The translations under genes and the position numbers were made by a program. Below, one piece after another: positions 1 through 6,844 of a stretch of 12,949 nt of DNA (position 1 is its first letter; every line of letters starts with the position of its first letter). The notes beneath the pieces are model-generated. The model did not search any database, was not told the DNA's origin, and saw only the letters and a list, made by a program, of their open reading frames with translations. The stretch is from Allocoprobacillus merdigallinarum (GTDB lineage: Bacteria > Bacillota_I > Bacilli_A > Erysipelotrichales > Coprobacillaceae), in the NCBI GenBank assembly GCA_019117525.1, contig DWZO01000068.1:1-12949 (forward strand), read 5' to 3'.

Positions 1-209
1 GTTATTAGTTTATTATTATCATCTATAATATACGAAAAAGCTAGTGAACGTATATAAAACGACCTTACAATATCATTGTTATGAATAACTGGATATAATC
101 TAGGATTTTCTTTTAAAACATTTATTTTTTCCTGTAATTCATCTTTGATTCTCATTCTATTTTCTAATAAAAACATACTGACTTCTGTAGAAACAATAAC
201 CTTATACAC
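1..209 (-). CDS. RelE/ParE-type toxin of a type II toxin-antitoxin pair, partial (3' end outside window)
   Basis: An open frame reads on the minus strand from a GTG at 209 to the window edge, giving about 69 residues without a stop. The middle carries ENPRLYPVI, followed by a stretch of the form VRSFYIRSLAFSYIIDDNNKLI. This is the pattern of RelE/ParE (plasmid stabilisation) toxins: a basic residue, a beta-hairpin ending in YxID, then a hydrophobic strand. Family members are usually about 90-105 residues, so roughly the last third is missing. The start is inferred: GTG lies one base after the stop of the upstream antitoxin, with AGGG 7 bases before it. An ATG overlapping that stop (TAATG) runs into a stop after 15 codons. 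Such toxins normally cleave mRNA on ribosomes or poison gyrase; which one cannot be told here. The gene is translationally close-coupled to the antitoxin. Confidence 0.7.
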   Translation of the reverse strand, partial: MYKVIVSTEVSMFLLENRMRIKDELQEKINVLKENPRLYPVIHNNDIVRSFYIRSLAFSYIIDDNNKLI

Positions 210-210
210 A

Positions 211-429
211 TTAAAGCCCTGATTCTTCCAAAATAGTAAAAAATTCTTCTTCAGTATGTGTTTTTATTTTTCCTTCTTTGATGAGCTTATATTTTTCTAA
301 AGTTCTATTCTCAAATTCTTCATCAATACTATCATTATAAATTTTTATCATTTTTGTTAATAAATCTGTAGGTATTTTAGAAATACCATTAGAAGTTGGA
401 AAATCATTTACATTCAATTTAGAATCCAT
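211..429 (-). CDS. Antitoxin of the type II toxin-antitoxin pair (RelB/ParD/Phd-like)
   Basis: A 72-residue acidic protein sits directly upstream of the toxin frame; its stop is 1 base before the toxin GTG. It has a short N-terminal segment (possibly DNA-binding) and a charged, probably helical C-terminal half with an EGKIKTHTEEEFFTILEE-like end at about 52-69. That arrangement, with a basic/Gly turn and then an acidic helix, is usual for antitoxin tails that wrap their toxin. ATG at 429 is preferred because AGAGGTG lies about 7 bases upstream; a GTG 9 bases earlier overlaps that ribosome binding site. The family is not assigned with certainty, and the identification rests mainly on size, acidity and position next to a RelE/ParE-like frame. 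Autoregulation would be expected, and repeated sequence lies just upstream (447-522). Confidence 0.7.
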   Translation of the reverse strand: MDSKLNVNDFPTSNGISKIPTDLLTKMIKIYNDSIDEEFENRTLEKYKLIKEGKIKTHTEEEFFTILEESGL

Positions 430-438
430 GAATATCAC

Positions 439-1106
439 CTCTGCTTATAATATACCATAATATCAAAGAAAAATATACTCTTAAATGAGAGATAAAACAT
501 ATGACATTGAATATCAAAGAAAGATCTTTTTTATCCACATATTTAGAAACTGTATTTATTATAATATCATTAGTATATATCCAATTAAATTAAAAAGAAT
601 TGAAAAAATATTTTTAAGTCTATATTAAAAGTAGTTAAAATTAAAAATTTACATATTAATTTACGACACTCATTTAGAAAAAACATAGTTTATGACTTCT
701 TATTTATGATGATTATTTATATAAGTATAAAAGCAACTTAATTGACGTTCAAAAATACATTAAAAATATTCCTCCAATCATAATATCGTCTAGGAATAAA
801 ATTTCATTTTTCAATTGACGTATTTTATCATTTTTTTATTTACACTATCATTCTTTGTGGCACACTAGAAGTAGAAACTATATGAGTAAATAAAAATACT
901 CAAAGAGAAAGAGAACTGCGCCAATAGGACTTTAAATAATTGAAGGGTCCAGATTTTAATCATTGACTTTTAAAACATCTATAAATACCAAAATGATAAT
1001 ATGTATATTTCATTGCGAAAATAATTTTTTACTCATATAATAAAGAATAGAGATTATAAAATCAATCTATATGAAATGAGATTTGACACTCATATCATTT
1101 ATAATT
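439..1106. other. Gene-free AT-rich stretch
   Basis: About 670 bases hold no convincing coding frame on either strand. On the minus strand a good Shine-Dalgarno (GGAGG near 771-775) is followed by an ATG that stops after three codons, and a 19-codon fragment at 900-956 has higher GC than its surroundings (contains YLKSYWRSS). These may be remnants of a decayed gene, but no family could be recognised. The 9-mers AATTGACGT (740-748, 813-821) and GACACTCAT (664-672, 1085-1093) are each repeated once. Confidence 0.5.
447..522. repeat. Direct repeats upstream of the toxin-antitoxin operon
   Basis: AATATCAAAGAAA occurs exactly at 459-471 and 510-522, 51 bases apart. A shorter repeat, ATAATAT, occurs at 447-453 and 457-463, one helical turn apart, directly upstream of the antitoxin ribosome binding site. 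Their position in the probable promoter region makes them candidate operator half-sites for the antitoxin, but no clear -35/-10 pair was found, and the AT-rich background weakens the shorter repeat. Confidence 0.4.
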
Positions 1107-1132
1107 AAAAAAAGAATCACGAATGATTCTTT
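1107..1132 (-). terminator. Rho-independent terminator of tRNA-Gln
   Basis: On the minus strand AAAGAATCA, a TTCG loop and TGATTCTTT form a perfect 9-bp hairpin with a stable UUCG tetraloop, followed by T residues, 10 bases after the encoded CCA end of the tRNA. Confidence 0.85.
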
Positions 1133-1142
1133 GATAACTTTA

Positions 1143-1218
1143 TGGCTGGGGTACTTGGATTCGAACCAAGGAAATGTCAGATTCAGAGTCTGATGCCTTA
1201 CCACTTGGCTATACCCCA
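1143..1218 (-). tRNA. tRNA-Gln (anticodon CUG)
   Basis: The 76-base minus-strand sequence folds as a complete tRNA. The acceptor arm TGGGGTA pairs with TACCCCA, with a weak U1-A72 first pair typical of tRNA-Gln. The D-arm region is GCCAAGTGGTAAGGC, the anticodon stem is TCAGA/TCTGA around loop CTCTGAA, and the T-arm has GGTTCGAATCC. The loop places CTG at positions 34-36 (plus-strand 1184-1186), which reads codon CAG. The discriminator is G and CCA is genome-encoded (1143-1145). It has its own promoter (1231-1259) and terminator (1107-1132), so it is a monocistronic unit. It diverges from gltX, whose product in organisms lacking GlnRS charges this tRNA with glutamate before GatCAB amidates it. 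Confidence 0.97.
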
Positions 1219-1230
1219 ATCACAAAATCT

Positions 1231-1259
1231 ATTATATATCTTTTTTTTAAAGGAGTAAA
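1231..1259 (-). promoter_or_regulatory. Sigma-A promoter of tRNA-Gln, overlapping the gltX ribosome binding site
   Basis: On the minus strand TTTACT (1259-1254) is followed by a 17-base spacer and TATAAT (1236-1231). The start would be near 1224, giving a leader of about 6 bases before the tRNA. The -35 box lies on the same bases as the AGGAGTAAAG ribosome binding region of gltX on the other strand. Confidence 0.75.
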
Positions 1260-1266
1260 GAAAAAA

Positions 1267-2676
1267 ATGAAAATACGCACACGTTTTGCACCTAGCCCTA
1301 CTGGTTACATGCATATTGGTAATTTAAGAACAGCTTTATATTGTTATTTAATCGCCAAAAAGAATAATGGAGATTTTATTTTAAGAATTGAAGATACTGA
1401 TCAAAAAAGAGGAGTCAGTAATGCCAGTCAATTAATATATCAGACTTTAGAAGAAACAGGTCTACATTATGATGAAGGTCCTCAAATGGGTGGTCCTTAT
1501 GGACCATATATCCAATCACAAAGATTAGATATTTATCATCATTATGCTCAAGAATTAATTCGTAAAGGTGGTGCTCATTATTGTTTTTGTTCAGATGAAA
1601 TCAAAGAACAAGATCCTTGTATTCATTTAAGTGATGAAGAAATTCAACAAAAGATTCAAAATGGTACTCCTTATGTTATTAGACAAACCATTCCTCAAAC
1701 AGGTATAACGACTTTTGATGATGAAGTCTATGGACATATTGAAGTCGAAAACAAAACCTTAAATGAAGGTATTCTCATTAAAAGTGATGGCTATCCTACA
1801 TATAATTTTGCAAATGTTATTGATGATCATCTCATGCACATCACTCATGTTGTAAGAGGAAATGAATATCTTTCCAGCACTCCTAAATATAATCTGATTT
1901 ATCAGACATTAGGTTGGGATATCCCCACTTATATTCACCTTCCTACCGTCAATAAAGATGAAACACATAAATTAAGTAAACGTGATGGTGATGCATCTTA
2001 TTATGATTTAAAAAATCAGGGTTTTTTAACTGAAGCTATTATGAATTATATTGCACTTTTAGGGTGGGCTCCTGAAGGTTGTGAAATCTTATCTTTAAAT
2101 GAATTGATTGAACAATTTGATATTCATCATATTTCTAAAGCTCCTGCTATTTTTGATATAGAAAAATTAAAATGGATCAATGGTATGTATTTACGCAATA
2201 TGCCTTTGCAGGATTTTCATAAACTTTTATTACCACACTATTCTTTTATTCATCAATCTGTTAATTTATTAGAAGTCTCTCGTGTCCTACAACCTCGTTT
2301 ACTTCAGGTCAATGATGCAATCATTCAAGAAACATTAGACTTTATCAATCAGGCATATCCATTTGATATTCAAGTCTATTCTCATAAAAAATTTAAAACA
2401 AATCCTGAAAAATCACTCAATGCTCTCTTATTAGTACAAAACCATTTACATGAAATATCAGATTTTCAAAATGATGAAAATATTCTTCAATTCTTTATCA
2501 ATCTTGCTAAAGAAAATGGTATGAAAAATGGTCAAGTCATGGAACCTGTCAGAGCTGCCTTAACTCATAAACGTTCTAGTGCTGGTGGTGCCGTTGAACT
2601 AGTCCACATATTCGGAAAAGAAGAAACATTGAAACGTCTGAATCAAGCTATTCAAAATCTTAAAGATTCTCTATAA
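1267..2676 (+). CDS. gltX: Glutamate--tRNA ligase (probably non-discriminating)
   Basis: This class I aminoacyl-tRNA synthetase attaches glutamate to tRNA-Glu and, in Firmicutes without GlnRS, usually also to tRNA-Gln for conversion by GatCAB. The 469-residue protein has the family length (about 470-490). It starts with RFAPSPTGYMHIGNLRTAL (HIGH motif as HIGN at 16-19). The KMSKS signature is KLSKR at 235-239, and the C-terminal anticodon-binding domain ends in a GGAVELVHIFGKEE-type tail. C106, C108, C118 and H120 could form the small zinc site seen in some GluRS. ATG 1267 is chosen because AGGAG lies 11 bases upstream; the frame stays open back to 1174, but that part is the complement of tRNA-Gln and is not protein. 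The gltX promoter must lie within or beyond the tRNA gene; a possible TTGGCT (1205-1210) and TATTAT (1230-1235) pair has a poor 19-base spacer. It ends 15 bases from the convergent LacI gene. Confidence 0.96.
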   Translation: MKIRTRFAPSPTGYMHIGNLRTALYCYLIAKKNNGDFILRIEDTDQKRGVSNASQLIYQTLEETGLHYDEGPQMGGPYGPYIQSQRLDIYHHYAQELIRKGGAHYCFCSDEIKEQDPCIHLSDEEIQQKIQNGTPYVIRQTIPQTGITTFDDEVYGHIEVENKTLNEGILIKSDGYPTYNFANVIDDHLMHITHVVRGNEYLSSTPKYNLIYQTLGWDIPTYIHLPTVNKDETHKLSKRDGDASYYDLKNQGFLTEAIMNYIALLGWAPEGCEILSLNELIEQFDIHHISKAPAIFDIEKLKWINGMYLRNMPLQDFHKLLLPHYSFIHQSVNLLEVSRVLQPRLLQVNDAIIQETLDFINQAYPFDIQVYSHKKFKTNPEKSLNALLLVQNHLHEISDFQNDENILQFFINLAKENGMKNGQVMEPVRAALTHKRSSAGGAVELVHIFGKEETLKRLNQAIQNLKDSL

Positions 2677-2691
2677 ATACAGATAATTCAT

Positions 2692-3711
2692 TTACTTCAC
2701 AGATAATCTTTCAATAATATGAACACTTAATAACTCTGTGGTTGGAATATAATCCTTTCTTTGAATACGATCAACCAGTCTGTGTACAGCCTCTTTTCCC
2801 ATACTTTCTTTTTGAACTTGTAATGTTGTTAAAGGGGGAATCATTTTTTGTGCTAAAGGTATGTCATCAAATCCTGTTACTCCAATATCATCAGGAACTT
2901 TCAAACCTAATTTTGTTAAGGCCTGTATAACTATAAAAGCATTTGAATCATTAGCACAAATAAGTACTTCAGGTAATTCTTTCGATTGTAAAAGAGATAC
3001 AATACAATCTATCTGATGGTGAAGAATGTACTTTTCAATATTTTCTAAAAAAGAATATTTATGAATATATTGTTCATCACAATACCCATTGATCAAATGA
3101 TGATGAATAAGCGCTTCCTTATATCCTATAAAGCGATCTTGAAAACTCAAAGAATAGTTCAAATCACCAAAAAAGCCAATCTTTTTGTATCCTTTTTGAA
3201 TAACATAATTTGTAATCATATACCCACCTTGCTTATTATGAGTGAGTATACAATCACAAGCATCATACAATGAAGTAAAATCAACTAATACAATTGGTAT
3301 TCCTGTATTTTTTAATGTTTTTAGATTTCCAGAAGAGATTTTTCCAACAATCAAAATACCTGCTACTTTTCTTTCTAAAATACATTCAGGGATATCCATA
3401 TTGGCATCTTCAAAATAGTGCATAATGGAAGAATAGCCTAAAATCTTAGCCTCTTCTACAATAGATTTTAAAACAATGGAATAAAAATGGCCTGCATCTG
3501 CATAATAACTTTGCATCATAATACATATATTTGATCTAGAAAAAACAGATAAATATTTTCGCTTTTCATTAATATATCCCATTTCATCAGCCGTACGTAA
3601 AATAAGCAAACGCATTTGATCACTCACACCTGGTTTATCATTTAAAGCAATGGATACAGCATTAATCGAAATATTCAATTTTTCAGCGATATCTCTCATT
3701 GTTACCTTCAT
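2692..3711 (-). CDS. LacI/GalR-family transcriptional regulator
   Basis: A 339-residue cytoplasmic repressor-type protein. Residues 4-24 form the LacI helix-turn-helix (TMRDIAEKLNISINAVSIAL), followed by a hinge near 45-58 and a periplasmic-binding-protein-like effector domain. Typical signatures are seen: ICANDSNAFIVIQAL, GVTGFDDIPLAQKMIPPLTT and the C-terminal MGKEAVHRLVDRI. ATG 3711 has AGAGGA 7 bases upstream. A -10 TATAAT lies at 3749-3744 with no good -35. It lies downstream of a family 1 glycosidase in the same orientation but is separated from it by a strong hairpin, so it likely has its own promoter. It probably senses a sugar and controls the glycosidase, which is inference from position. 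The gene converges with gltX with only 15 bases between stops and no terminator hairpin there. Confidence 0.92.
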   Translation of the reverse strand: MKVTMRDIAEKLNISINAVSIALNDKPGVSDQMRLLILRTADEMGYINEKRKYLSVFSRSNICIMMQSYYADAGHFYSIVLKSIVEEAKILGYSSIMHYFEDANMDIPECILERKVAGILIVGKISSGNLKTLKNTGIPIVLVDFTSLYDACDCILTHNKQGGYMITNYVIQKGYKKIGFFGDLNYSLSFQDRFIGYKEALIHHHLINGYCDEQYIHKYSFLENIEKYILHHQIDCIVSLLQSKELPEVLICANDSNAFIVIQALTKLGLKVPDDIGVTGFDDIPLAQKMIPPLTTLQVQKESMGKEAVHRLVDRIQRKDYIPTTELLSVHIIERLSVK

Positions 3712-3808
3712 CTTTAATTCCTCTTATTCTCATTATTATTTTCATTATATCTTTTTAAAAATATTTTATAATTGTTTTTATCTTTTATAGTATATCATTA
3801 TCAAATAG

Positions 3809-3889
3809 AAAAAACCATGTCGTTATGATATGATGTCCGCCCTTAATAAAATACTGTTAAGGGCGGTTACCATATCAGTTATAACATGG
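3809..3889 (-). terminator. Very long hairpin terminator after the glycosidase gene
   Basis: The core is CCGCCCTTAA (3837-3846) paired with TTAAGGGCGG (3857-3866) around a 10-base loop. It is extended outward by GATATG/CATATC, TTAT/ATAA and CCATG/CATGG with small internal loops, giving about 25 pairs over 75 bases (3815-3889). A-runs and T-runs flank both sides (3809-3814, 3891-3896), so it could stop transcription in either direction. It starts 5 bases after the glycosidase stop. The GC-rich core is out of keeping with the surroundings. Confidence 0.8.
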
Positions 3890-3894
3890 CTTTT

Positions 3895-5238
3895 TTATAA
3901 TTCTTCTCCATTTGTTTCAATGACATGTTTGTACCAATCAAAAGATTTTTTCTTCATTCTTTTCATATCTTTTAAATCATTATTTTTACGATTGACATAA
4001 ATCATCCCATATCTTTTATTCATATTAGCACGGCTGCTTAAAATATCAACTGGTCCCCAGACAAGATATCCTCGACAATCCACACCTTCTTCAACTGCTT
4101 TTTTCATTTCTTCAATATGCTTACGCATATAATCTATACGATAATCATCAATGATTTCACCATTTTCATTGATTTCATCATCACAACCAAAGCCATTTTC
4201 AACTACATAGATAGGCATTTCATAACGATCGTATAATTGACGTAAAGTAATTCTTAATCCAACAGGATCAATTGACCATCCAAAATCAGACATTTCCAAA
4301 TATGGATTTTTCTTAATTACAACATCATTGACATTTGTTAAACTTTGTTCTCCATAATGAGAAATTGTAGACATATAGTAACTAATAGATAAATAATCAG
4401 TTTTTCCTAATTTTAAAATATCAAAATCACCATCAAGAATTTCAGGCATTGTTCCTTCATTTTTCATATTTGCATAGTAATAAGAATTATAATGTCCTCT
4501 TGCAAATACATCTAAGAAAACATAAGCTTCACTTTGTGCTTTCATACTTTCAAGTGTATCTAAAGGATGACAAGTTTCAGGATAACTTTGAACAACAGTT
4601 GCCATTCCCATGACTTTTCCACCTTTTTGGTGAATATAATCATTAACTAAGCTATGTGCAATCAAAGTATTATGCATAATTTGATTATCAAATGTTTGTG
4701 GGTTCATCCCTTCAGGACATACTCCACCAAAAAACATCTTTGGTCCTTTTTGAAGAATTCCATTTTGTTCATTAAAAATAATCCAATAATTAACTTTATT
4801 ATTATATCGATCTACAATTTTTTTGCATAATTCTACAAAAATATCAACAACTTTTCTATTCGCAAAACCATTATATTTTTCTTGTAAATAAACTGGCATT
4901 TCAAAATGATATAAAGTTGGAATAGGTTCCATTCCTCTTTCTTTTAAAGCATCAATAAATTCATCATAAAATTGGAAACCTGCTTCATTATAAGTATTTT
5001 CATCACTCATCAATCTAGACCAGTCTATAGAAAAACGATAAGCATTAAATCCCATTTCTTGAAATAAGTCAAAATCTTCTTTATATCTATGATAACTATC
5101 AATACCATCTTTAAAATCTGAGAAATCACCTATTACAGTTAAATCACAGACAGCTGGAACTTTTCCTCCTTCCTGATAAGCTCCTTCACTTTGATGAGCA
5201 GTGACTGCCCCACCCCATAAAAAATCTTTTCTTAACAT
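3895..5238 (-). CDS. Glycoside hydrolase family 1, probable 6-phospho-beta-glucosidase
   Basis: The enzyme would split phosphorylated beta-glucosides (such as cellobiose-6-phosphate or arbutin/salicin phosphates) in the cytoplasm. The 447-residue protein shows the family 1 order: N-terminal FLWGGAVTAHQSEGA, the acid/base Glu in FNEQN (E157), the nucleophile in YVVENGFG (E347) and the aglycone/sugar-binding GYLVWGPVDILSS. The phosphate-binding Ser-x-Lys-x-Tyr signature of 6-phospho enzymes fits S401/S402 with K408 and Y410 in NKRYGMIYV, and the KKSFDWYKHVI tail is also typical. It is slightly short (usually about 470-480). ATG 5238 has GGAGG 7 bases upstream. No PTS transporter gene lies in the window, so the uptake system must be elsewhere. 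Regulation by the LacI protein (2692-3711) is likely. The exact substrate is not determined; a 6-phospho-beta-galactosidase is less likely but not excluded. Confidence 0.92.
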   Translation of the reverse strand: MLRKDFLWGGAVTAHQSEGAYQEGGKVPAVCDLTVIGDFSDFKDGIDSYHRYKEDFDLFQEMGFNAYRFSIDWSRLMSDENTYNEAGFQFYDEFIDALKERGMEPIPTLYHFEMPVYLQEKYNGFANRKVVDIFVELCKKIVDRYNNKVNYWIIFNEQNGILQKGPKMFFGGVCPEGMNPQTFDNQIMHNTLIAHSLVNDYIHQKGGKVMGMATVVQSYPETCHPLDTLESMKAQSEAYVFLDVFARGHYNSYYYANMKNEGTMPEILDGDFDILKLGKTDYLSISYYMSTISHYGEQSLTNVNDVVIKKNPYLEMSDFGWSIDPVGLRITLRQLYDRYEMPIYVVENGFGCDDEINENGEIIDDYRIDYMRKHIEEMKKAVEEGVDCRGYLVWGPVDILSSRANMNKRYGMIYVNRKNNDLKDMKRMKKKSFDWYKHVIETNGEEL

Positions 5239-5282
5239 CGTTCATCCTCCTTTATTTTACTTTTATTTTTTCATCAATTTAC

Positions 5283-5312
5283 TTGAAATTCAATGAAAAA
5301 TAACTTGAATTT
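5283..5312. promoter_or_regulatory. Inverted repeats upstream of the glycosidase gene (candidate operator)
   Basis: AAATTCAA (5286-5293) and TTGAATTT (5305-5312) form a perfect 8-bp inverted repeat with 11 bases between. The left arm is itself part of a small palindrome, TTGAAATTCAA (5283-5293). They sit 47-74 bases upstream of the glycosidase start, where a repressor or activator site is expected. On either strand the hairpin could alternatively be a weak terminator of the upstream gene. The same TTGAA/TTCAA core recurs at 6054-6071. Confidence 0.4.
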
Positions 5313-5321
5313 TTAATAAAA

Positions 5322-5948
5322 CTATCTTGTATAATTAAACATTTTCCCATCATATTTTTCATTTAATGTCTGTTGACTGGTAAAAACACACGAAAAATTG
5401 TCATGAAAAACATGAAATGAATCCAATGGTTTGACTATATCTAAGACTTTTTGATTGATTTCTGGAGATATACCCGTTTGCTGGCAAGCTTCACATTGCT
5501 CATCTGTTTTATAAAAAACATGAACTTGATCAAAAATAATTTTGATTTTCCATATATATGGTCTATGAATATTTTGTATTTCTTTTTGTACCTGGTTTAA
5601 AATTCTTTTTCTTATTTCATCTTCCAATGTATCATAACTGATAATCGAAGGACACTTTGTAGATATATGATGTTTTTGACAAAGTAATAAGAATTGTTCA
5701 CGAATTTTCTTTTGCTTTGCTTCATCAAAATTTATACCATTCTTCATTTTTTGTTGATCATCATGATTCCATAATATGAGTTTCAATCTGGATTGATTAT
5801 CATGTGTCTGATCATAAATAAAATCATAAAGTTTTAATTGAAAAACCTGCTCAAACCATTGTTCAAATTCTAATAAAAATAAACTTTTCTGTTCTGGATG
5901 ACACAGTAAATTGAATGCATGTTGATATTGTTGTTCATTTAAAAGCAT
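5322..5948 (-). CDS. Hypothetical protein, 208 aa
   Basis: The family is not recognised. The frame is uninterrupted, starts at ATG 5948 behind AAGAGGTG (5 bases spacing) and ends with TAG. The product looks soluble: no signal peptide or membrane segment, rich in Gln, His and aromatic residues, with alternating helical (1-40, 75-92, 108-125) and strand-like (55-60, 131-147, 178-190) stretches. A CxxC pair lies at C152-C155 (EQCEACQQTG) and other cysteines at 16, 90, 99 and 187, so a metal site is possible but unproven. It follows the MerR-type gene in the same direction with a 162-base gap. Its start lies inside a long inverted repeat (5946-5992) that also contains its probable -10 box, suggesting it is translated only from its own promoter. 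Confidence 0.75.
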   Translation of the reverse strand: MLLNEQQYQHAFNLLCHPEQKSLFLLEFEQWFEQVFQLKLYDFIYDQTHDNQSRLKLILWNHDDQQKMKNGINFDEAKQKKIREQFLLLCQKHHISTKCPSIISYDTLEDEIRKRILNQVQKEIQNIHRPYIWKIKIIFDQVHVFYKTDEQCEACQQTGISPEINQKVLDIVKPLDSFHVFHDNFSCVFTSQQTLNEKYDGKMFNYTR

Positions 5949-5992
5949 AAAAACACCTCTTGTCTATTATACAACAAAGAGATGTTTTTATC
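5946..5992 (-). promoter_or_regulatory. Inverted repeat covering the RBS and start of the 5948 gene, with a -10 box in its loop
   Basis: CATAAAAACACCTCTT (5946-5961) faces AAGAGATGTTTTTATC (5977-5992). In minus-strand RNA they form a 15-bp stem (one G-U pair, outermost pair mismatched) around a 15-base loop. The 3' arm contains AAGAGGTG and the first two bases of the start codon. The loop contains TATAAT (5971-5966), which would give a start near 5959, downstream of the 5' arm. No good -35 was found. Confidence 0.6.
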
Positions 5993-6053
5993 TCGATTTT
6001 ATTTACCTTTAATATTCATTCTTTTTCACCTTATAAATCACAATATTAAACAA

Positions 6054-6071
6054 TTTGAATTTTAATTCAAA
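6054..6071. repeat. Inverted repeat TTTGAATT/AATTCAAA between the MerR-type and 5948 genes
   Basis: Perfect 8-bp arms are separated by two bases. A second imperfect pair, AAAGTTT/AAACTTT, lies at 6069-6095, just after the MerR-type stop. Neither has a following T-run on the minus strand, so a terminator role is weak; an operator or mRNA-end structure is possible. The core is shared with 5283-5312. Confidence 0.4.
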
Positions 6072-6110
6072 GTTTATGAACTGTTAAAAACTTTATCTGA
6101 TATTTTATAT

Positions 6111-6818
6111 TCAAACAATCTTATCTTTATAAGTTTCCATCATCCATCCTTTACGGTGACAATAAGGACATTTCAAATATTTTCCCTTTTTCCCATTATG
6201 GAAACTCAGTAAATCTTTATAAAAAGAAATTATAAACTTACGATGGCAATACGGACATATATAAGCATTTTGATAAGCATGAAAACAAACTAATAAAAAT
6301 AATAGAATCACATCCATAACTATAAACCATCCAATATATACATGATGTGTTATAGAACTGATTATCAATGTGAGTACTAGAATCAATACATAAAAAACCA
6401 ACAATAAATATGTTAATTTCGTATATTTTTTATACTGTAATAAGTTTTGTAACTCATGATGATTAAAAACTGTTAATTTCTGTTGATCTTTTACTTCCTT
6501 CATCAAAATAGAAATTTTTTCTTTTTGGTCAGTTAAGTTTTCTATTTGTTCTTCTATATTGTTTATTTTTTGAAAGAGCATATTTTCAAGCGTCAAATAC
6601 TGATGATTTTCTTGAAAAATAACTTTTATTTCTTTTAAAGAAAATCCCAAATCTTTACACAACAAAACCAATTGAAATTTTTGAAGATCTTCTTTAGAAT
6701 ACTCTCTTTTTCCATTACTATGAATTCTTGACGGCTGTACAATATGTTCATGATCATAATATTGAACAGTCCTTTTACTTACATGACATATTTTTGCCAC
6801 TTCTCCTGTTGTATACAT
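6111..6818 (-). CDS. MerR-family regulator with two membrane helices and a C-terminal zinc-ribbon
   Basis: A 235-residue protein. Residues 1-70 form a MerR winged-helix DNA-binding domain (MYTTGEVAKICHVSKRTVQYYDH, then GKREYSKEDL and LGFSLKEIKVIF). Residues 80-115 are a charged coiled coil, the dimerisation helix of the family. Instead of an effector pocket there are two hydrophobic helices at about 136-156 and 161-180, then two CPYC motifs (C188/C191 and C217/C220) that fit a zinc ribbon. The DNA-binding part and the zinc ribbon would thus be tethered to the membrane on the cytoplasmic side if the helices form a hairpin. ATG 6818 lies 11 bases after GGAGG; a better spaced ATG at 6823 is out of frame and gives only 14 codons. 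The promoter upstream has a 19-base spacer with an inverted repeat, so the protein probably regulates itself. Signal and target genes are unknown. Confidence 0.88.
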   Translation of the reverse strand: MYTTGEVAKICHVSKRTVQYYDHEHIVQPSRIHSNGKREYSKEDLQKFQLVLLCKDLGFSLKEIKVIFQENHQYLTLENMLFQKINNIEEQIENLTDQKEKISILMKEVKDQQKLTVFNHHELQNLLQYKKYTKLTYLLLVFYVLILVLTLIISSITHHVYIGWFIVMDVILLFLLVCFHAYQNAYICPYCHRKFIISFYKDLLSFHNGKKGKYLKCPYCHRKGWMMETYKDKIV

Positions 6819-6844
6819 ATCATATGTTACCTCCTGATATCTTC

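Noticed and set aside
900..956. Short minus-strand fragment containing YLKSYWRSS as a transposase remnant
   Set aside because: Only 19 codons are present, no family could be recognised and no terminal repeats were found.
1083..1105. TTGACA and TATAAT on the plus strand as a gltX promoter
   Set aside because: Both boxes are perfect, but they are only 11 bases apart, too close for sigma-A.
1174..1266. N-terminal extension of GltX from an upstream in-frame ATG
   Set aside because: The extension is the reverse strand of tRNA-Gln, lacks a ribosome binding site and does not look like GluRS sequence; ATG 1267 has AGGAG and begins at the conserved N-terminus.
2742..3273. Plus-strand frames inside the LacI gene
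   Set aside because: They overlap a clear coding gene on the other strand and have no recognisable protein features.
6781..6823. 14-codon frame from ATG 6823 overlapping the MerR-type start as a leader peptide
   Set aside because: Its spacing to GGAGG is good, but there is no sign of function and the overlap may be chance; kept only as a note on start choice.
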